Shown here: piece by piece, positions 17,639-26,725 of the stretch | How the letters are laid out: each line of letters starts with the position of its first letter | Numbering within the stretch: the first letter of the stretch is position 1 | Origin: JAWPMT01 sp965215825 | GTDB lineage: Bacteria; Bacteroidota; Bacteroidia; Cytophagales; Cyclobacteriaceae | NCBI GenBank assembly: GCA_965215825.1 | Contig: CBDCEM010000002.1 | Span: 1,674,001-1,738,000, forward strand | Length of the DNA: 64,000 nt | Direction of reading: 5' to 3' | Position numbers and translations under genes: made by a program | Notes under the pieces: generated by a model | Told to the model about the DNA's origin: nothing | The model's input: the letters and a program-made list of their open reading frames with translations, nothing else | The model's database searches: none

Positions 17639-17729
17639 CGGAAGTTACTTCCGTGATATAACGAATGTGAAATCTCCTCTGTTCGACATTTGCAATGTCG
17701 CAACGCATATCGTTGGGTCTTGGACCCAA
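17639..17729. repeat. Three REP-like hairpins between two genes
   Basis: The hairpins are cggaag-tta-cttccg (17639-17653), cgacatt-tgc-aatgtcg (17684-17700) and ttgggtc-ttg-gacccaa (17713-17729). Each has a perfect stem of 6-7 bp with a three-base loop, like those around the RAYT genes, and none has a T-tract. The remaining sequence up to 17890 shows no gene. Confidence 0.6.
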
Positions 17730-17890
17730 TAAAGTAAAAACTCTCTCAGTGATTACAAGTCTGTGCTAAGAGTTGGATTTCCCGTTTTCCAGCCCTTTCC
17801 TCCTAATAACCTTCCCATTCATCGAAAATAAATCCTGACTTGTCGCGACCAAACACTAATTTGTAACTCGATTCCAACCAATAACCTTAG

Positions 17891-19891
17891 ATGAATAAGA
17901 TCAGTCGACTTATAGGGCTATCCTTACTCCTTTGTTTCATTGCCTGCTCTTCTGCGTGGGCACAAGATGATTACCTGAAGCGGGAAAGACTCCCGGACCA
18001 TATCAATACGGAGTTTACAGAGACCAAACCCATCATTTCTTACGATAACCGAACACTTTTTCTCACCCGCCAAAATCACCCAGACAATACGGGTGGACGT
18101 GGAGATGTTCAGGATATTTATTACTCACATCGGGACCGCACGCATGATTGGGATACACCCATAAACATGGGTACACCCCTTAACAATCAGCACCCCAATG
18201 GTATCTCGGCGCTTTCTAAAACGGCCGATACTGCATTGGTGATCAATGTTTTTGATGGAAATAGCTATGAAAAAGGGGCTTCTATCTCCATGAAAGAAGG
18301 CGATACCTGGAGTACGCCAAAGGCCATCAACATCAAGAAATTCAGGAATTTCAGTGATTATGTCGATTACTTCATTTCCTCGTCCGGAGAGCATTTGTTC
18401 CTCGCCATTGAAAGTCGTGATACCTATGGAGATCAGGACATTTATATCAGTACGAAAATTGATGATTTTAACTGGACGGAGCCTGTAAACATCGGTAGTG
18501 GTGTAAATACCGAAGCAGCGGAGTTTTCACCTTTTCTATCCTCGGATAACAAGATCTTGTTTTTTGCTTCCTATGGCCACGACAGTTATGGGGATGCGGA
18601 CATCTTCTATAGTGAGCGACTGGATGACACCTGGATGAACTGGTCACCGGCAAAGAACCTGGGAGAGAATGTTAATACCACAGGTTTTGAGGCATACTAT
18701 ACCATTCCTGCAAGAGGAGATTGGGCGTATTTCGTTTCAGATGTAGAAAGTAATGCAGGATCGAGAGATATTTTTCGTGCTCTGATTCCACTTGAACTGA
18801 ACCCCACTCCAGGGGTGATTGTATCTGGAATCACAATGAATGAGCTGACCAAAGAGGCCATCACCGCGACAGTAAATATTTCTGAGATTGACGGTAAACT
18901 GGAACCCAAGACATTCGCAACCAAAAACGCTAAACATCAGTACCGAAGGTCAATTCTTGAATTTCCGAGAACGTTTAGGTTATTGGTGGAACAGGCTAAT
19001 TATATGACAACTTCACAATATTTGAAGGTGGAATACAGTGATAAGCGAGAAATTGAAGCTGACCTTTATTTGGTGCCCATTGAACTAGGAAATACATTGA
19101 TTTCCCATGATGTGCGATTCGACGGTTCGGAGTTGATGGATATGGGGCTTGAGGAATTGGAAAGAATGGTAGCGTACATGAACGAATACCCGGAGATTAA
19201 ATTTTCGGTAGTGACGCATGTTGCGAGTTCAGGAGATACGGATAAGGACAATACGCTTTCGTTGGATCGGCTGCAAACCATCGAGCTGTTCTTTCAAAAT
19301 GCTGGCATTGACCCTTCCCGACTGACTTTCACTTCAGCAGGGTCGGCTAAGCCGTTTGAAAATGAAAACGGATATAAGGTCTTCGATCCTGAACAGCCTA
19401 ATGATCGGGTAACTTTTACGATTTATGCCGATCAGGATGGTGATGGTGTTGAAGACCCTGATGATAAGTGTATTGATGAGCCTGGTATTCCGGAAAACAG
19501 CGGATGCCCGGAAATTGCTGAAGATATCCTGAAAGTATTTGAGCAGGCTTTGCAGGGGATCCAATTTGAAACGGCAAAAGCGGTGATCAAACCTGAGTCT
19601 TTCCCTATCCTGGATAATGTGGTCGAGATCATGAAGAACAATGAAGCTTTCTTTCTGAAAATTGAAGGACACACCGATAGTCAGGGTGGCGATGATGCCA
19701 ACCAGACCTTGTCAGATAATCGTGCCAATTCCACACTAAAGTATCTAACGGATAAGGGAGTAACAGCAAGTCGATTGAAAGCTTATGGTTTTGGGGAAAC
19801 ACAACCAGTTGCTGATAATGAAACGTCTGCAGGACGTGCTAAAAACAGACGAGTAGTTTTCGAAGTAGTCTTCGATGCGGCTGATTTATAA
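17891..19891 (+). CDS. OmpA-family protein with PD40 propeller, two OmpA-like domains and a calcium-binding linker
   Basis: The 666-residue product starts with a signal peptide (GLSLLLCFIACSSAWAQ). Residues about 40-310 are WD40-like PD40 repeats (GDADIFYSERLDD, GSRDIFRALIP). A carboxypeptidase-like beta segment follows. A first OmpA-like region occupies about 397-512 (LISHDVRFDGSELMDMG). A thrombospondin type-3 calcium-binding linker lies at about 514-541 (DQDGDGVEDPDDKC), and a canonical OmpA peptidoglycan-binding domain at 544-664 (IQFETAKAVIKPES, IEGHTDSQGGDDANQTLSDNRA, KNRRVVF). It probably tethers an outer-membrane complex to peptidoglycan. The IS1182 element begins 23 bases after the stop. 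Confidence 0.9.
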   Translation: MNKISRLIGLSLLLCFIACSSAWAQDDYLKRERLPDHINTEFTETKPIISYDNRTLFLTRQNHPDNTGGRGDVQDIYYSHRDRTHDWDTPINMGTPLNNQHPNGISALSKTADTALVINVFDGNSYEKGASISMKEGDTWSTPKAINIKKFRNFSDYVDYFISSSGEHLFLAIESRDTYGDQDIYISTKIDDFNWTEPVNIGSGVNTEAAEFSPFLSSDNKILFFASYGHDSYGDADIFYSERLDDTWMNWSPAKNLGENVNTTGFEAYYTIPARGDWAYFVSDVESNAGSRDIFRALIPLELNPTPGVIVSGITMNELTKEAITATVNISEIDGKLEPKTFATKNAKHQYRRSILEFPRTFRLLVEQANYMTTSQYLKVEYSDKREIEADLYLVPIELGNTLISHDVRFDGSELMDMGLEELERMVAYMNEYPEIKFSVVTHVASSGDTDKDNTLSLDRLQTIELFFQNAGIDPSRLTFTSAGSAKPFENENGYKVFDPEQPNDRVTFTIYADQDGDGVEDPDDKCIDEPGIPENSGCPEIAEDILKVFEQALQGIQFETAKAVIKPESFPILDNVVEIMKNNEAFFLKIEGHTDSQGGDDANQTLSDNRANSTLKYLTDKGVTASRLKAYGFGETQPVADNETSAGRAKNRRVVFEVVFDAADL

Positions 19892-19914
19892 AAGAAATTG
19901 TATAGAAAGTATGA

Positions 19915-19948
19915 AGAGGGTGTCTCAAAAGGCACTCTCTTTTTTTTT
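19915..19948 (+). terminator. Hairpin plus T-run at the IS1182 left end
   Basis: An 11-bp stem with two G-T pairs (agagggtgtct/aggcactctct, loop caaa) is followed directly by nine T. It would stop transcription of the OmpA gene from entering the IS, and the same bases serve as the IS end. Confidence 0.7.
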
Positions 19949-19994
19949 ATTTAGTATAATTAACAGCTATTTGTAATCTTATTATCTTGGGGAT

Positions 19995-21530
19995 GTGAAA
20001 GAGACATCCAAGAATCTACATTTTAAGCCTTACGACCAGAACCAACCGATGCTTCTTCCTCCTTCCTTGGAGGAACTCATTGAAGCGAATCATCCTGTTC
20101 GAGTTGTTAGCCAAGTGATTGATCAAATCAACATTGATGTGTTGCTTAAGCAATACAAACCCGGAGGCACTTCAGTATATCATCCACGTATGCTGCTGAA
20201 GGTTATGGTTTACTGTTATCTGACGAACATTTTCTCTTCACGTAAAATGGAAGCTGGCTTGAAGGAGAATATTCACTTGATGTGGCTTAGTGGTATGAGT
20301 AAACCAGACCACAACACCTTAGCACGTTTTCGTAGCGAGCGTTTGAAAGACAGTTTACGTCAAATCTTTGGTCAGATTGTGGGATTATTGGTTGAAGAAG
20401 GCTTGGTGAGTATCAAGCAACTTTACACTGATGGGACCAAGATTGAGGCCAATGCAAACAAGTATTCTTTCGTTTGGGGTAGAGCGATCAAGACCAGCAA
20501 AAAACGTATTGCCAAGCAACTTGATGACCTATGGAGTTATACTCAACAGGTAGCTGAAGAGGAGTTGAAGGACCTGCAGTCAGTTGATTTTAATGAGATT
20601 GATAGTCAGAAAGTCAGACAAACCATTGACAAGATCGATCAGGCACTGGAAGGTAAACAAGTCGATAAAAAGGTAAAGCAGAAGCTAAACTATGCTCGCA
20701 AGAACTGGCCTGACAAGCTGGATGATTATGAGAAGAAAGAGGCCACATTAGGCAAGAGAAACAGTTTTTCTAAAACCGATCCTGATGCCACATTCATGAG
20801 GATGAAGGAAGATCACATGCTCAATGGTCAGCTAAAACCTGGCTATAATCTACAAATGAGTACCTCAGATCAGTTCATCATTAATTACAGTCTACATCAA
20901 AACCCAACCGACACACTCACCTTCATTCCTCATCTACAACAATACAATGACTTATATGGATCATGCCCTGCTGTAGTGTGTGCTGATGCTGGTTTTGGTA
21001 GTGAAGAGAACTATCTATATCTAGAGGAACAAGAAATTGATGGATATGTGAAGTACAATTACTTCCACAAAGAGCAAACCAAGAAATGGAAAGAAGACCC
21101 CTTTAAAGCCGATAACCTCCACTACAACGAATCCAACGATACCATGACTTGCCCGATAGGGCAACAAATGGAGAATATTGGTGAGAAAGAAAGAATTACT
21201 GCTAGCGGATTTAAACAACAATACATCCGATACCAGGCCAAGAACTGTGAAGGGTGCTCATTAAGGTCATCTTGTCATAAAGCAAGAGGCAATCGGATTG
21301 TAGAGATCAATCACAAACTAAGAAGGCACAAAAAAAAGGCCAGGGAAAAGCTGCTCAGTGAGGAGGGTAAAAAGCATCGATCTAAACGACCTGCTGATGT
21401 TGAAGCTGTCTTTGGAGCAATCAAACACAACAAAGGATTTAGAAGGTTTAACCTTAGGGGCCTGGATAAGGTCGCAATCGAAACAGGATTACTCGCAATT
21501 GCACATAATCTGGCCAAGAAGGCTGCCTAA
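19995..21530 (+). CDS. IS1182-family transposase
   Basis: The 511-residue product starts at a GTG. It shows the DUF772-type N-terminal domain (HPRMLLKVMVYCYLTNIFSSR, ARFRSERL) and a DDE catalytic domain with Asp in LYTDGTKIEANANKYSF, Asp in VVCADAGFGSEENY and Glu in DVEAVFGAIKHNKGFRRF. Between them lies a long coiled-coil insertion (residues about 180-260). A Cys cluster (CEGCSLRSSCHKARG) is the expected zinc-ribbon-like element. The frame is uninterrupted with the family's usual length, so the element may still be mobile. Confidence 0.95.
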   Translation: MKETSKNLHFKPYDQNQPMLLPPSLEELIEANHPVRVVSQVIDQINIDVLLKQYKPGGTSVYHPRMLLKVMVYCYLTNIFSSRKMEAGLKENIHLMWLSGMSKPDHNTLARFRSERLKDSLRQIFGQIVGLLVEEGLVSIKQLYTDGTKIEANANKYSFVWGRAIKTSKKRIAKQLDDLWSYTQQVAEEELKDLQSVDFNEIDSQKVRQTIDKIDQALEGKQVDKKVKQKLNYARKNWPDKLDDYEKKEATLGKRNSFSKTDPDATFMRMKEDHMLNGQLKPGYNLQMSTSDQFIINYSLHQNPTDTLTFIPHLQQYNDLYGSCPAVVCADAGFGSEENYLYLEEQEIDGYVKYNYFHKEQTKKWKEDPFKADNLHYNESNDTMTCPIGQQMENIGEKERITASGFKQQYIRYQAKNCEGCSLRSSCHKARGNRIVEINHKLRRHKKKAREKLLSEEGKKHRSKRPADVEAVFGAIKHNKGFRRFNLRGLDKVAIETGLLAIAHNLAKKAA

Positions 21531-21610
21531 ATGAGGTAAAGGCTTCCTTAACTCATCAATCATTAGCTCAGTCTGTATTACCTAAAAATACCACTCAAGG
21601 ATATAAAATA

Positions 21611-21647
21611 AAAGAAGCTGACCCTTTCGAGACAGCTTCTTTTTTTT
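21611..21647. terminator. Bidirectional terminator at the IS1182 right end
   Basis: A perfect stem agaagctg/cagcttct (21613-21620 with 21633-21640) is followed by T on the plus strand and, read the other way, by a T-rich strip. It separates the transposase from the convergent LytTR gene. Confidence 0.75.
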
Positions 21648-21680
21648 ATTCTTCCGATTGGATTAAAGAATAACCTGTAT

Positions 21681-22409
21681 TTACAGGCTCATTTTTTCCT
21701 TAAATCGAGCTGCTTGTCGCCGGCTTACTTCTACTTTTTCACCGCCTTTTAGTTGCACTAGCAGGCCACCGTTGAACCACGTTTCTATGGTTTCTACCCA
21801 TGACAGGTTGATGATGTGCTTTCGACTGGCCCTGAAAAAGTTTCTTTCATCCAGTTTTTCGTCCAAGGCGTTCAATGATTTGTGGATCATAGGCTTGAAC
21901 GTGCTGAAATACACCTTGATGTAATTGCCATCAGATTCGAACAATCGAATGTCAGATAATCTCACGAACCAACAACGATCTCCATCTTTCACAAAAACCT
22001 GATCATCGCCACCCAATCTTTTCTCGGTGGGTGCGGAACCAGCTTCCGTGGCTTCTTTTTGCTCTTCCTTGGTCAGTTTATTGATACTTTCTGTCAATCG
22101 GTCGAGCTGAACAGGCTTTAACAGATAGTCTAACGCGTTTACGTCGAAGGCACGTAAAGCAAACTCATCATGAGCGGTTGTGAAAATGACTTTTGGGACC
22201 GTTTCCAGTTCTTCGAGCATCTCGAACCCCGTTTTTCCAGGCATCTGGACGTCCAGGAAAATGAGTTCTGGTTTCAACTCTTTAATTTTTTCGATGCCAT
22301 CGTCGGCATTGACCGCTTCTCCAATGATTTCAATTTCCTTGTACTCATCAAGAAGTTTTGTCAATTCTTTGCGGGCCAGCCGCTCGTCATCTATTATCAG
22401 TGCCTTCAT
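21681..22409 (-). CDS. LytTR-family response regulator
   Basis: The 242-residue product has an N-terminal receiver domain with the acidic pair Asp7-Asp8, the phosphoacceptor Asp53 (LIFLDVQMPG) and the Lys of LDYLLKPV. A short linker leads to a LytTR DNA-binding domain (residues about 140-240; VRLSDIRLFESDGNYIKVYF, FFRASRKHIINLSWV). LytTR regulators bind direct repeats upstream of target genes. Its start lies 24 bases after the stop of the LytS-type kinase gene, so the two form a cognate pair in one transcript. Confidence 0.95.
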   Translation of the reverse strand: MKALIIDDERLARKELTKLLDEYKEIEIIGEAVNADDGIEKIKELKPELIFLDVQMPGKTGFEMLEELETVPKVIFTTAHDEFALRAFDVNALDYLLKPVQLDRLTESINKLTKEEQKEATEAGSAPTEKRLGGDDQVFVKDGDRCWFVRLSDIRLFESDGNYIKVYFSTFKPMIHKSLNALDEKLDERNFFRASRKHIINLSWVETIETWFNGGLLVQLKGGEKVEVSRRQAARFKEKMSL

Positions 22410-22433
22410 AAGGGTTAACTTAACAATTTCTCT

Positions 22434-23483
22434 TCACAATGGGGCTAAACTTCCCTGCCCTTCTGGTAATTCAATCGTCGTGAGTACGGTACTTTGATCT
22501 TCATTATTGATCGCGAAAGTAGCCTCCTCGCCATAGATCAGGGATAGCCTTTTTTTGGTACTTAACAACCCATAACCAACATCAAGACGCAGGCCTCCGT
22601 TCGAAAATTGCCCACTATTTCTGATTTCGATCTTCAATCGTTCATCTTTCACCGAAGTACGAATGTCGATGATACCTCCTTCTTTCAGATTGGATATACC
22701 ATGTTTGATGCCGTTTTCGACTAAAGTTTGCACCATCAATGGAGGAATTTGAAATCGGTTGGATTGCGGATCAAGGCTGATTTTGGTGTTTAACCTTTCT
22801 TCGTATCGTATCGATTCAAGTTGCAAATAATCCATGACCGTATTCATTTCATCTTCGAACGGTACTAATTTCTTGTGATCCATGGTCAGCGACTTTCTCA
22901 GGATGTGAGAAAGCTGAGTAATGGCATTCTTGGATTTGGTCGGATCTTCATCTACCAGAGCTCTTATGCTATTCAGTGCATTGAAGATAAAATGGGGATT
23001 GAGCTGGGCCTTCAGGTTGTTCAATTCGGTCTCTCTGGCAGCGGCCTGGTATTGAAGTGATTTGTTGAAACGCTCGATATATAAGAAGGAGAGATAGGCC
23101 AGCGCCCACACGAAATAGAGTACGATGGAAATGGACGAGTTGACGGTGAAAGACAATAAGTTGAGTTCCCTCGATAGATTCAAGTCCCCAATGGAATAGG
23201 AAACGGCCATCAGAAAAAAGTAGTTGATGACAGCCAGAATAGTGATAAAAAACAAAACCCGTGGTATGACCACAAACCAGCGATACTTAATCAGACCTGT
23301 TCTCAGAATTGTCTCTCTCAACGCATGTGAGGAAAGAATATAAAACCCCACGATGAAAAACTCACCAATGACTTTTGCTGCATCTAATTGATCAGCGGTG
23401 TAGTACAGAAAAACTTCTAATACACCATATAGACTCCAGGCAATGATCTGGCAACTCCAGTAAATACTCTTTTTGTTCAGCAT
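22434..23483 (-). CDS. LytS/His_kinase-family sensor histidine kinase
   Basis: The 349-residue product has four or so membrane segments in residues 8-140 (IIAWSLYGVLEVFLYY, EFFIVGFYILSS, VIPRVLFFITILAVINYFF, SISIVLYFVWALAYLSF). A short coiled coil follows, then the His_kinase motif with phospho-acceptor His164 (LNPHFIFNALNSIRALV) and an ATPase domain with the N box (VQTLVENGIKHGI). No extracellular sensor domain is present; the membrane block is the likely sensor. It is the partner of the adjacent LytTR regulator. Confidence 0.93.
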   Translation of the reverse strand: MLNKKSIYWSCQIIAWSLYGVLEVFLYYTADQLDAAKVIGEFFIVGFYILSSHALRETILRTGLIKYRWFVVIPRVLFFITILAVINYFFLMAVSYSIGDLNLSRELNLLSFTVNSSISIVLYFVWALAYLSFLYIERFNKSLQYQAAARETELNNLKAQLNPHFIFNALNSIRALVDEDPTKSKNAITQLSHILRKSLTMDHKKLVPFEDEMNTVMDYLQLESIRYEERLNTKISLDPQSNRFQIPPLMVQTLVENGIKHGISNLKEGGIIDIRTSVKDERLKIEIRNSGQFSNGGLRLDVGYGLLSTKKRLSLIYGEEATFAINNEDQSTVLTTIELPEGQGSLAPL

Positions 23484-23535
23484 CGTTGGATAGGCCTTAT
23501 AAAGGCAACTTGAAATTAGTCAGTTGATGTAGATT

Positions 23536-24582
23536 TTAACTCTCAGAATCAAAAAAAAGCTTATAATAATTCTGGCCCCGTGTGTCATCAAAGCCACGTT
23601 CAATCAATTCCCTTTTGCCATGAACATACACATGAAAGTTTTTATCCAGTTTGATTACAGAACGAATATGCCGTTTTGCTGCTTTATACGCTGGTTTACT
23701 GATCTCAAATTCAGGTTGTAGGTTTTCTACTTGCTTTTCCTCCTTGTAGGTTTCCTGATAGTCAATAAATGCCTGACGTGTTTCTGGTTCTTGTAGCACT
23801 TCTTCTTCAAATTCTTCCTGATTGAATTGCTCGCGATCTTTGAAGTAATCGACGGATCGGTTGAGAAGATCTACCTGGTCGGCACGATCCATCTCATTCC
23901 TATCTTTCAATACAAAATCCTTGCACAAATGCATGAAGTTTTTGGTTTGATAGAACTCATCTGCAATCGGAGTAAGATTTAGGAACTGATCAATCCAGAA
24001 TCGGGCCGGGGAAATTTTGTTACTTCGATCAAATACCAGGACACTGTAGGTTTTCTGCTCCGGATCATTCAAAATGAGAGCTCCTTTGTTGATGTTGTGT
24101 AAACTGATCCCTTCATCCGAAGAAAGGCCCAATGTATCTTCTTCCTGATAGATCCTGATAAAGGGGTCTCGGTCCTCTGATTTAAAGATGCCCAGGGCAT
24201 TGACTGCACCTTCTGCCAAAGCGATAGACTCAAAAGAAGCCACATAGAATTCTCCCTCCTTGATGTTTTCATTTTCCGATACGGAATACAATAACTTCAG
24301 GAGGTTTTGAGCTTCTCCCAGCAGTGATTCTTCATCACCGGATTCGAAGATATTGCGACACGAAGCAAAGGCTCCGTTGTACTCCACGTCCAGTTCATGG
24401 GAAAAAGTGTAGAAGTTCTGAAGCTTGAAAGGTTTCAAAAAGAATAAACACAGGACCTCCGACAATTTCTCATCAACAGTGACCAGTTGGTCGTTTTTGA
24501 AAAAGCCTTCAGAACTGATGGCCCCCACAAAGAGTTGTGCGAGTCTGGCATCTTCCCAATTCACGGAATTTGTATCAGCCAT
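23536..24582 (-). CDS. Nucleoid-associated protein (NdpA/37-kDa family)
   Basis: The 348-residue cytoplasmic protein matches the NdpA pattern known in Bacteroidota: an N-terminal SSEGFFKNDQLVTVDEKLSE strand, a central KGALILNDPEQKTYSVLVFDR, and a C-terminal VIKLDKNFHVYVHGKRELIERGFDDTRG segment (split here for length). Family members bind DNA in the nucleoid, with an uncertain function. Its start overlaps the stop of the upstream kinase gene by 8 bases, indicating a shared transcript. Confidence 0.8.
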   Translation of the reverse strand: MADTNSVNWEDARLAQLFVGAISSEGFFKNDQLVTVDEKLSEVLCLFFLKPFKLQNFYTFSHELDVEYNGAFASCRNIFESGDEESLLGEAQNLLKLLYSVSENENIKEGEFYVASFESIALAEGAVNALGIFKSEDRDPFIRIYQEEDTLGLSSDEGISLHNINKGALILNDPEQKTYSVLVFDRSNKISPARFWIDQFLNLTPIADEFYQTKNFMHLCKDFVLKDRNEMDRADQVDLLNRSVDYFKDREQFNQEEFEEEVLQEPETRQAFIDYQETYKEEKQVENLQPEFEISKPAYKAAKRHIRSVIKLDKNFHVYVHGKRELIERGFDDTRGQNYYKLFFDSES

Positions 24583-25786
24583 TCAACAAAATTCTAAAAG
24601 TGGTACCACGATTTTGTTCGGTCTTTTTTACAAAAATCTTGCCTTCATGATAGTTTTCAATGATCCGCTTAACGAGCGTTAATCCCAGTCCCCAGCCCCT
24701 TTTTTTGGTGGTGAAACCAGGGTGGAAAATCTTACTGATCCTGTTTTTTGCAATCCCTTTGCCAGTATCTTTCACATCAATGGCAACCATGCCTTCATTG
24801 ACGCGCATGATACTTACAGTGATGTCTCCACGACCGTCCATGGCATCTACTGCATTTTTGCATAAGTTTTCCATCACCCACTGAAACAAGTCCTGATTGA
24901 TCTGTGCCGTAACTTCTTTACTGGGAAATACCGTCAATGATATGTTTATTTTAGAACTCAACCGCTTCTGGAGATAGGCGAGTGCATTTTCTACAATTTC
25001 AAAGACATTTTCTCTTTCGAGGTTGGGGACACTACCTATACTGCTAAAACGAGCTGTGATCATCTCTAGTCGCGCAATGTCCTTGTCCATTTCCTCCATA
25101 TTCGTGTCATCCGGATACGAAGCCTTCAGGTATTCCATCCAGGCGAGAAGTGACGATAAAGGGGTGCCTAGTTGATGAGCAGTTTCCTTTGCCAGGCCTA
25201 CCCATACCTGATTTTGCTCGGCACTTTGCGAGTAATTGAAAATAGCGAAAGTGATACCCACGAAAATTACGATAATCGTGAGCTGGACAAAGGGATAATA
25301 CTTTAATTGAGTGAGTTGACGCGAGTTTTGATAATAGATGTATTGAACACCATAGAGATTACCTTTCCCATCACGTAAGGTCACTTTGATAGGGAAATGA
25401 TCTTGCCTCATTTCCCGCAATCGCCCCCTTAGGTAGTTGTTGCGTTTTTTAGGGTCATCAATCTTAGCCGCTTTTTCAATGTTGACAAATGTTTTGGGAT
25501 CGTTAGCACCGTCTGTCAGAATAACAGGTATGGTCTTATTGGATTTGATTACATCCTCCAGTAGAAATAGATAATCCTGACCCTGATCACTCTGAGCCAT
25601 GTACTCCAATGTTTTGGCATACAAAGCGATTTGGTTGATTTCCCTTTCCTTGATTCGTTCAACCAGTGAATTCGTATAAAGGATACTTGATAAGCCAATA
25701 ATTACGGATATAATCAATACTCCCCAGCGGAAGTAGGATTTATTCGAGTAGATATCAATTGGTTTGAGTTCCCTGCTCTTTTTCAC
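24575..25786 (-). CDS. Membrane sensor histidine kinase
   Basis: The 403-residue product starts at GTG and has two membrane helices (residues 21-39 and 166-184) flanking a periplasmic domain of about 125 residues. The kinase part begins with the H box AKETAHQLGTPLSSLLAW (His204) and contains the N box (VMENLCKNAVDAMDG) and G boxes (DTGKGIAKN, FTTKKRGWGLGLTLVKRI). No response regulator lies next to it. It overlaps the nucleoid-associated protein gene. The His-box form GTPLSS is the type common in Bacteroidota kinases. Confidence 0.92.
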   Translation of the reverse strand: MKKSRELKPIDIYSNKSYFRWGVLIISVIIGLSSILYTNSLVERIKEREINQIALYAKTLEYMAQSDQGQDYLFLLEDVIKSNKTIPVILTDGANDPKTFVNIEKAAKIDDPKKRNNYLRGRLREMRQDHFPIKVTLRDGKGNLYGVQYIYYQNSRQLTQLKYYPFVQLTIIVIFVGITFAIFNYSQSAEQNQVWVGLAKETAHQLGTPLSSLLAWMEYLKASYPDDTNMEEMDKDIARLEMITARFSSIGSVPNLERENVFEIVENALAYLQKRLSSKINISLTVFPSKEVTAQINQDLFQWVMENLCKNAVDAMDGRGDITVSIMRVNEGMVAIDVKDTGKGIAKNRISKIFHPGFTTKKRGWGLGLTLVKRIIENYHEGKIFVKKTEQNRGTTFRILLNG

Positions 25787-25872
25787 GTCAAAGCGAAAAT
25801 AGTGTATTGACTAGATTTATCTGTATTTACCCCACAACGGGAGACCGGATCGATTCTTATTAGGAATTTGCT

Positions 25873-26229
25873 TTAGGCGAATACTTTTTTGCGATAAACA
25901 TAGGAAAGGATGAGGAATACGAAGGCCATCAATGCTCCGAAATGATCACCATCTCCCGCATTGATGTGGGCGAAAAAGGCAAGTATCAAGTTGAAAGTGA
26001 AACCAGCATAAGCCCATTCGCGTAAGGTGTCATTGGGAGAAAACCAGATCGCAGCAAGGCCTAATAGTTTGGCAATTCCTAATGGATAGATCAGATAAGT
26101 AGGATACCCTAGTGAGGTGAATGCCTCAATAATCATTGGATTATTAAAGAAGTAATTACCCACTGAGAATAGCATAATCAATGTCAGCAGTCCTGTGGAT
26201 ACATAAAATATGATTTTATTGGTCTTCAT
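25873..26229 (-). CDS. DoxX-like membrane protein
   Basis: The 118-residue product has four membrane helices. The second half carries the DoxX-like pattern (YPLGIAKLLGLAAIWF, EWAYAGFTFNLILAFFAHI, GDHFGALMAFVFLILSYVYRKK). Family members are small quinone-linked or membrane-redox proteins of uncertain role. It stands alone, with about 80 bases to each neighbour. Confidence 0.85.
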   Translation of the reverse strand: MKTNKIIFYVSTGLLTLIMLFSVGNYFFNNPMIIEAFTSLGYPTYLIYPLGIAKLLGLAAIWFSPNDTLREWAYAGFTFNLILAFFAHINAGDGDHFGALMAFVFLILSYVYRKKVFA

Positions 26230-26308
26230 GATAGGTCTTGTTGATTCTGTTAAAGGTACAAGAATAAAGCCGGGACTCTGAATGTCCGGGATCTCATTTG
26301 CTCTTTAT

Positions 26309-26623
26309 TTAGAAACGCCAGCTTGACGGAAGATCGGACTCATAAGGTTTGTTGTCAGGGTTTGGGTATGATAACTCTTCTTTTAATGCTTCAACCATTT
26401 GCGCCGATTCCAATTGTTCTCTTTTGCTGAGCTTGTTACTGGGGGTTGTTTTTTCATCCCACAAAATGAGAGAGACCACAATAAAAAAGGAGACAATAGG
26501 TAGAAAACAACCGATCAGGAACCATGTTTTGAAAGACCTGCCATACTGATAGGCTACATAGCCCGAAAGCAGTGGGAAGGTGAAATAAAAAGCCAACCCT
26601 ACAAAAACCGCATCTATGATCAT
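26309..26623 (-). CDS. Small hypothetical membrane protein
   Basis: The 104-residue product has two hydrophobic helices (DAVFVGLAFYFTFPLLSGYVA and TWFLIGCFLPIVSFFIVVSLIL, given in part) and a charged C-terminal tail (SKREQLESAQMVEALKEEL). The layout of a short loop with GRS.KTW..IGCFLP between the helices resembles small Bacteroidota membrane proteins of unknown function. I cannot assign a role. Confidence 0.65.
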   Translation of the reverse strand: MIIDAVFVGLAFYFTFPLLSGYVAYQYGRSFKTWFLIGCFLPIVSFFIVVSLILWDEKTTPSNKLSKREQLESAQMVEALKEELSYPNPDNKPYESDLPSSWRF

Positions 26624-26725
26624 CGCAGACTTTTGATTTGAGATTCAGGTATTCTCTTTTAACTCATTTCTTACGGTAAAGTTAAGGACTGAACACGCTA
26701 AATGTTTTACAGTGAATGACCAACC

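Larger units (their letters stand above)
19915..21640 (+). mobile_element. IS1182-family insertion sequence, apparently intact
   Basis: The element is about 1.73 kb and holds one full transposase gene. The left end agagggtgtctcaaaagg and the complement of the right end (agaagctgtctcgaaagg) are imperfect inverted repeats. Each end also folds on itself and is followed by a run of T on the plus strand. No target duplication is evident, as is common in this family. The exact ends are uncertain by a few bases. Confidence 0.8.
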
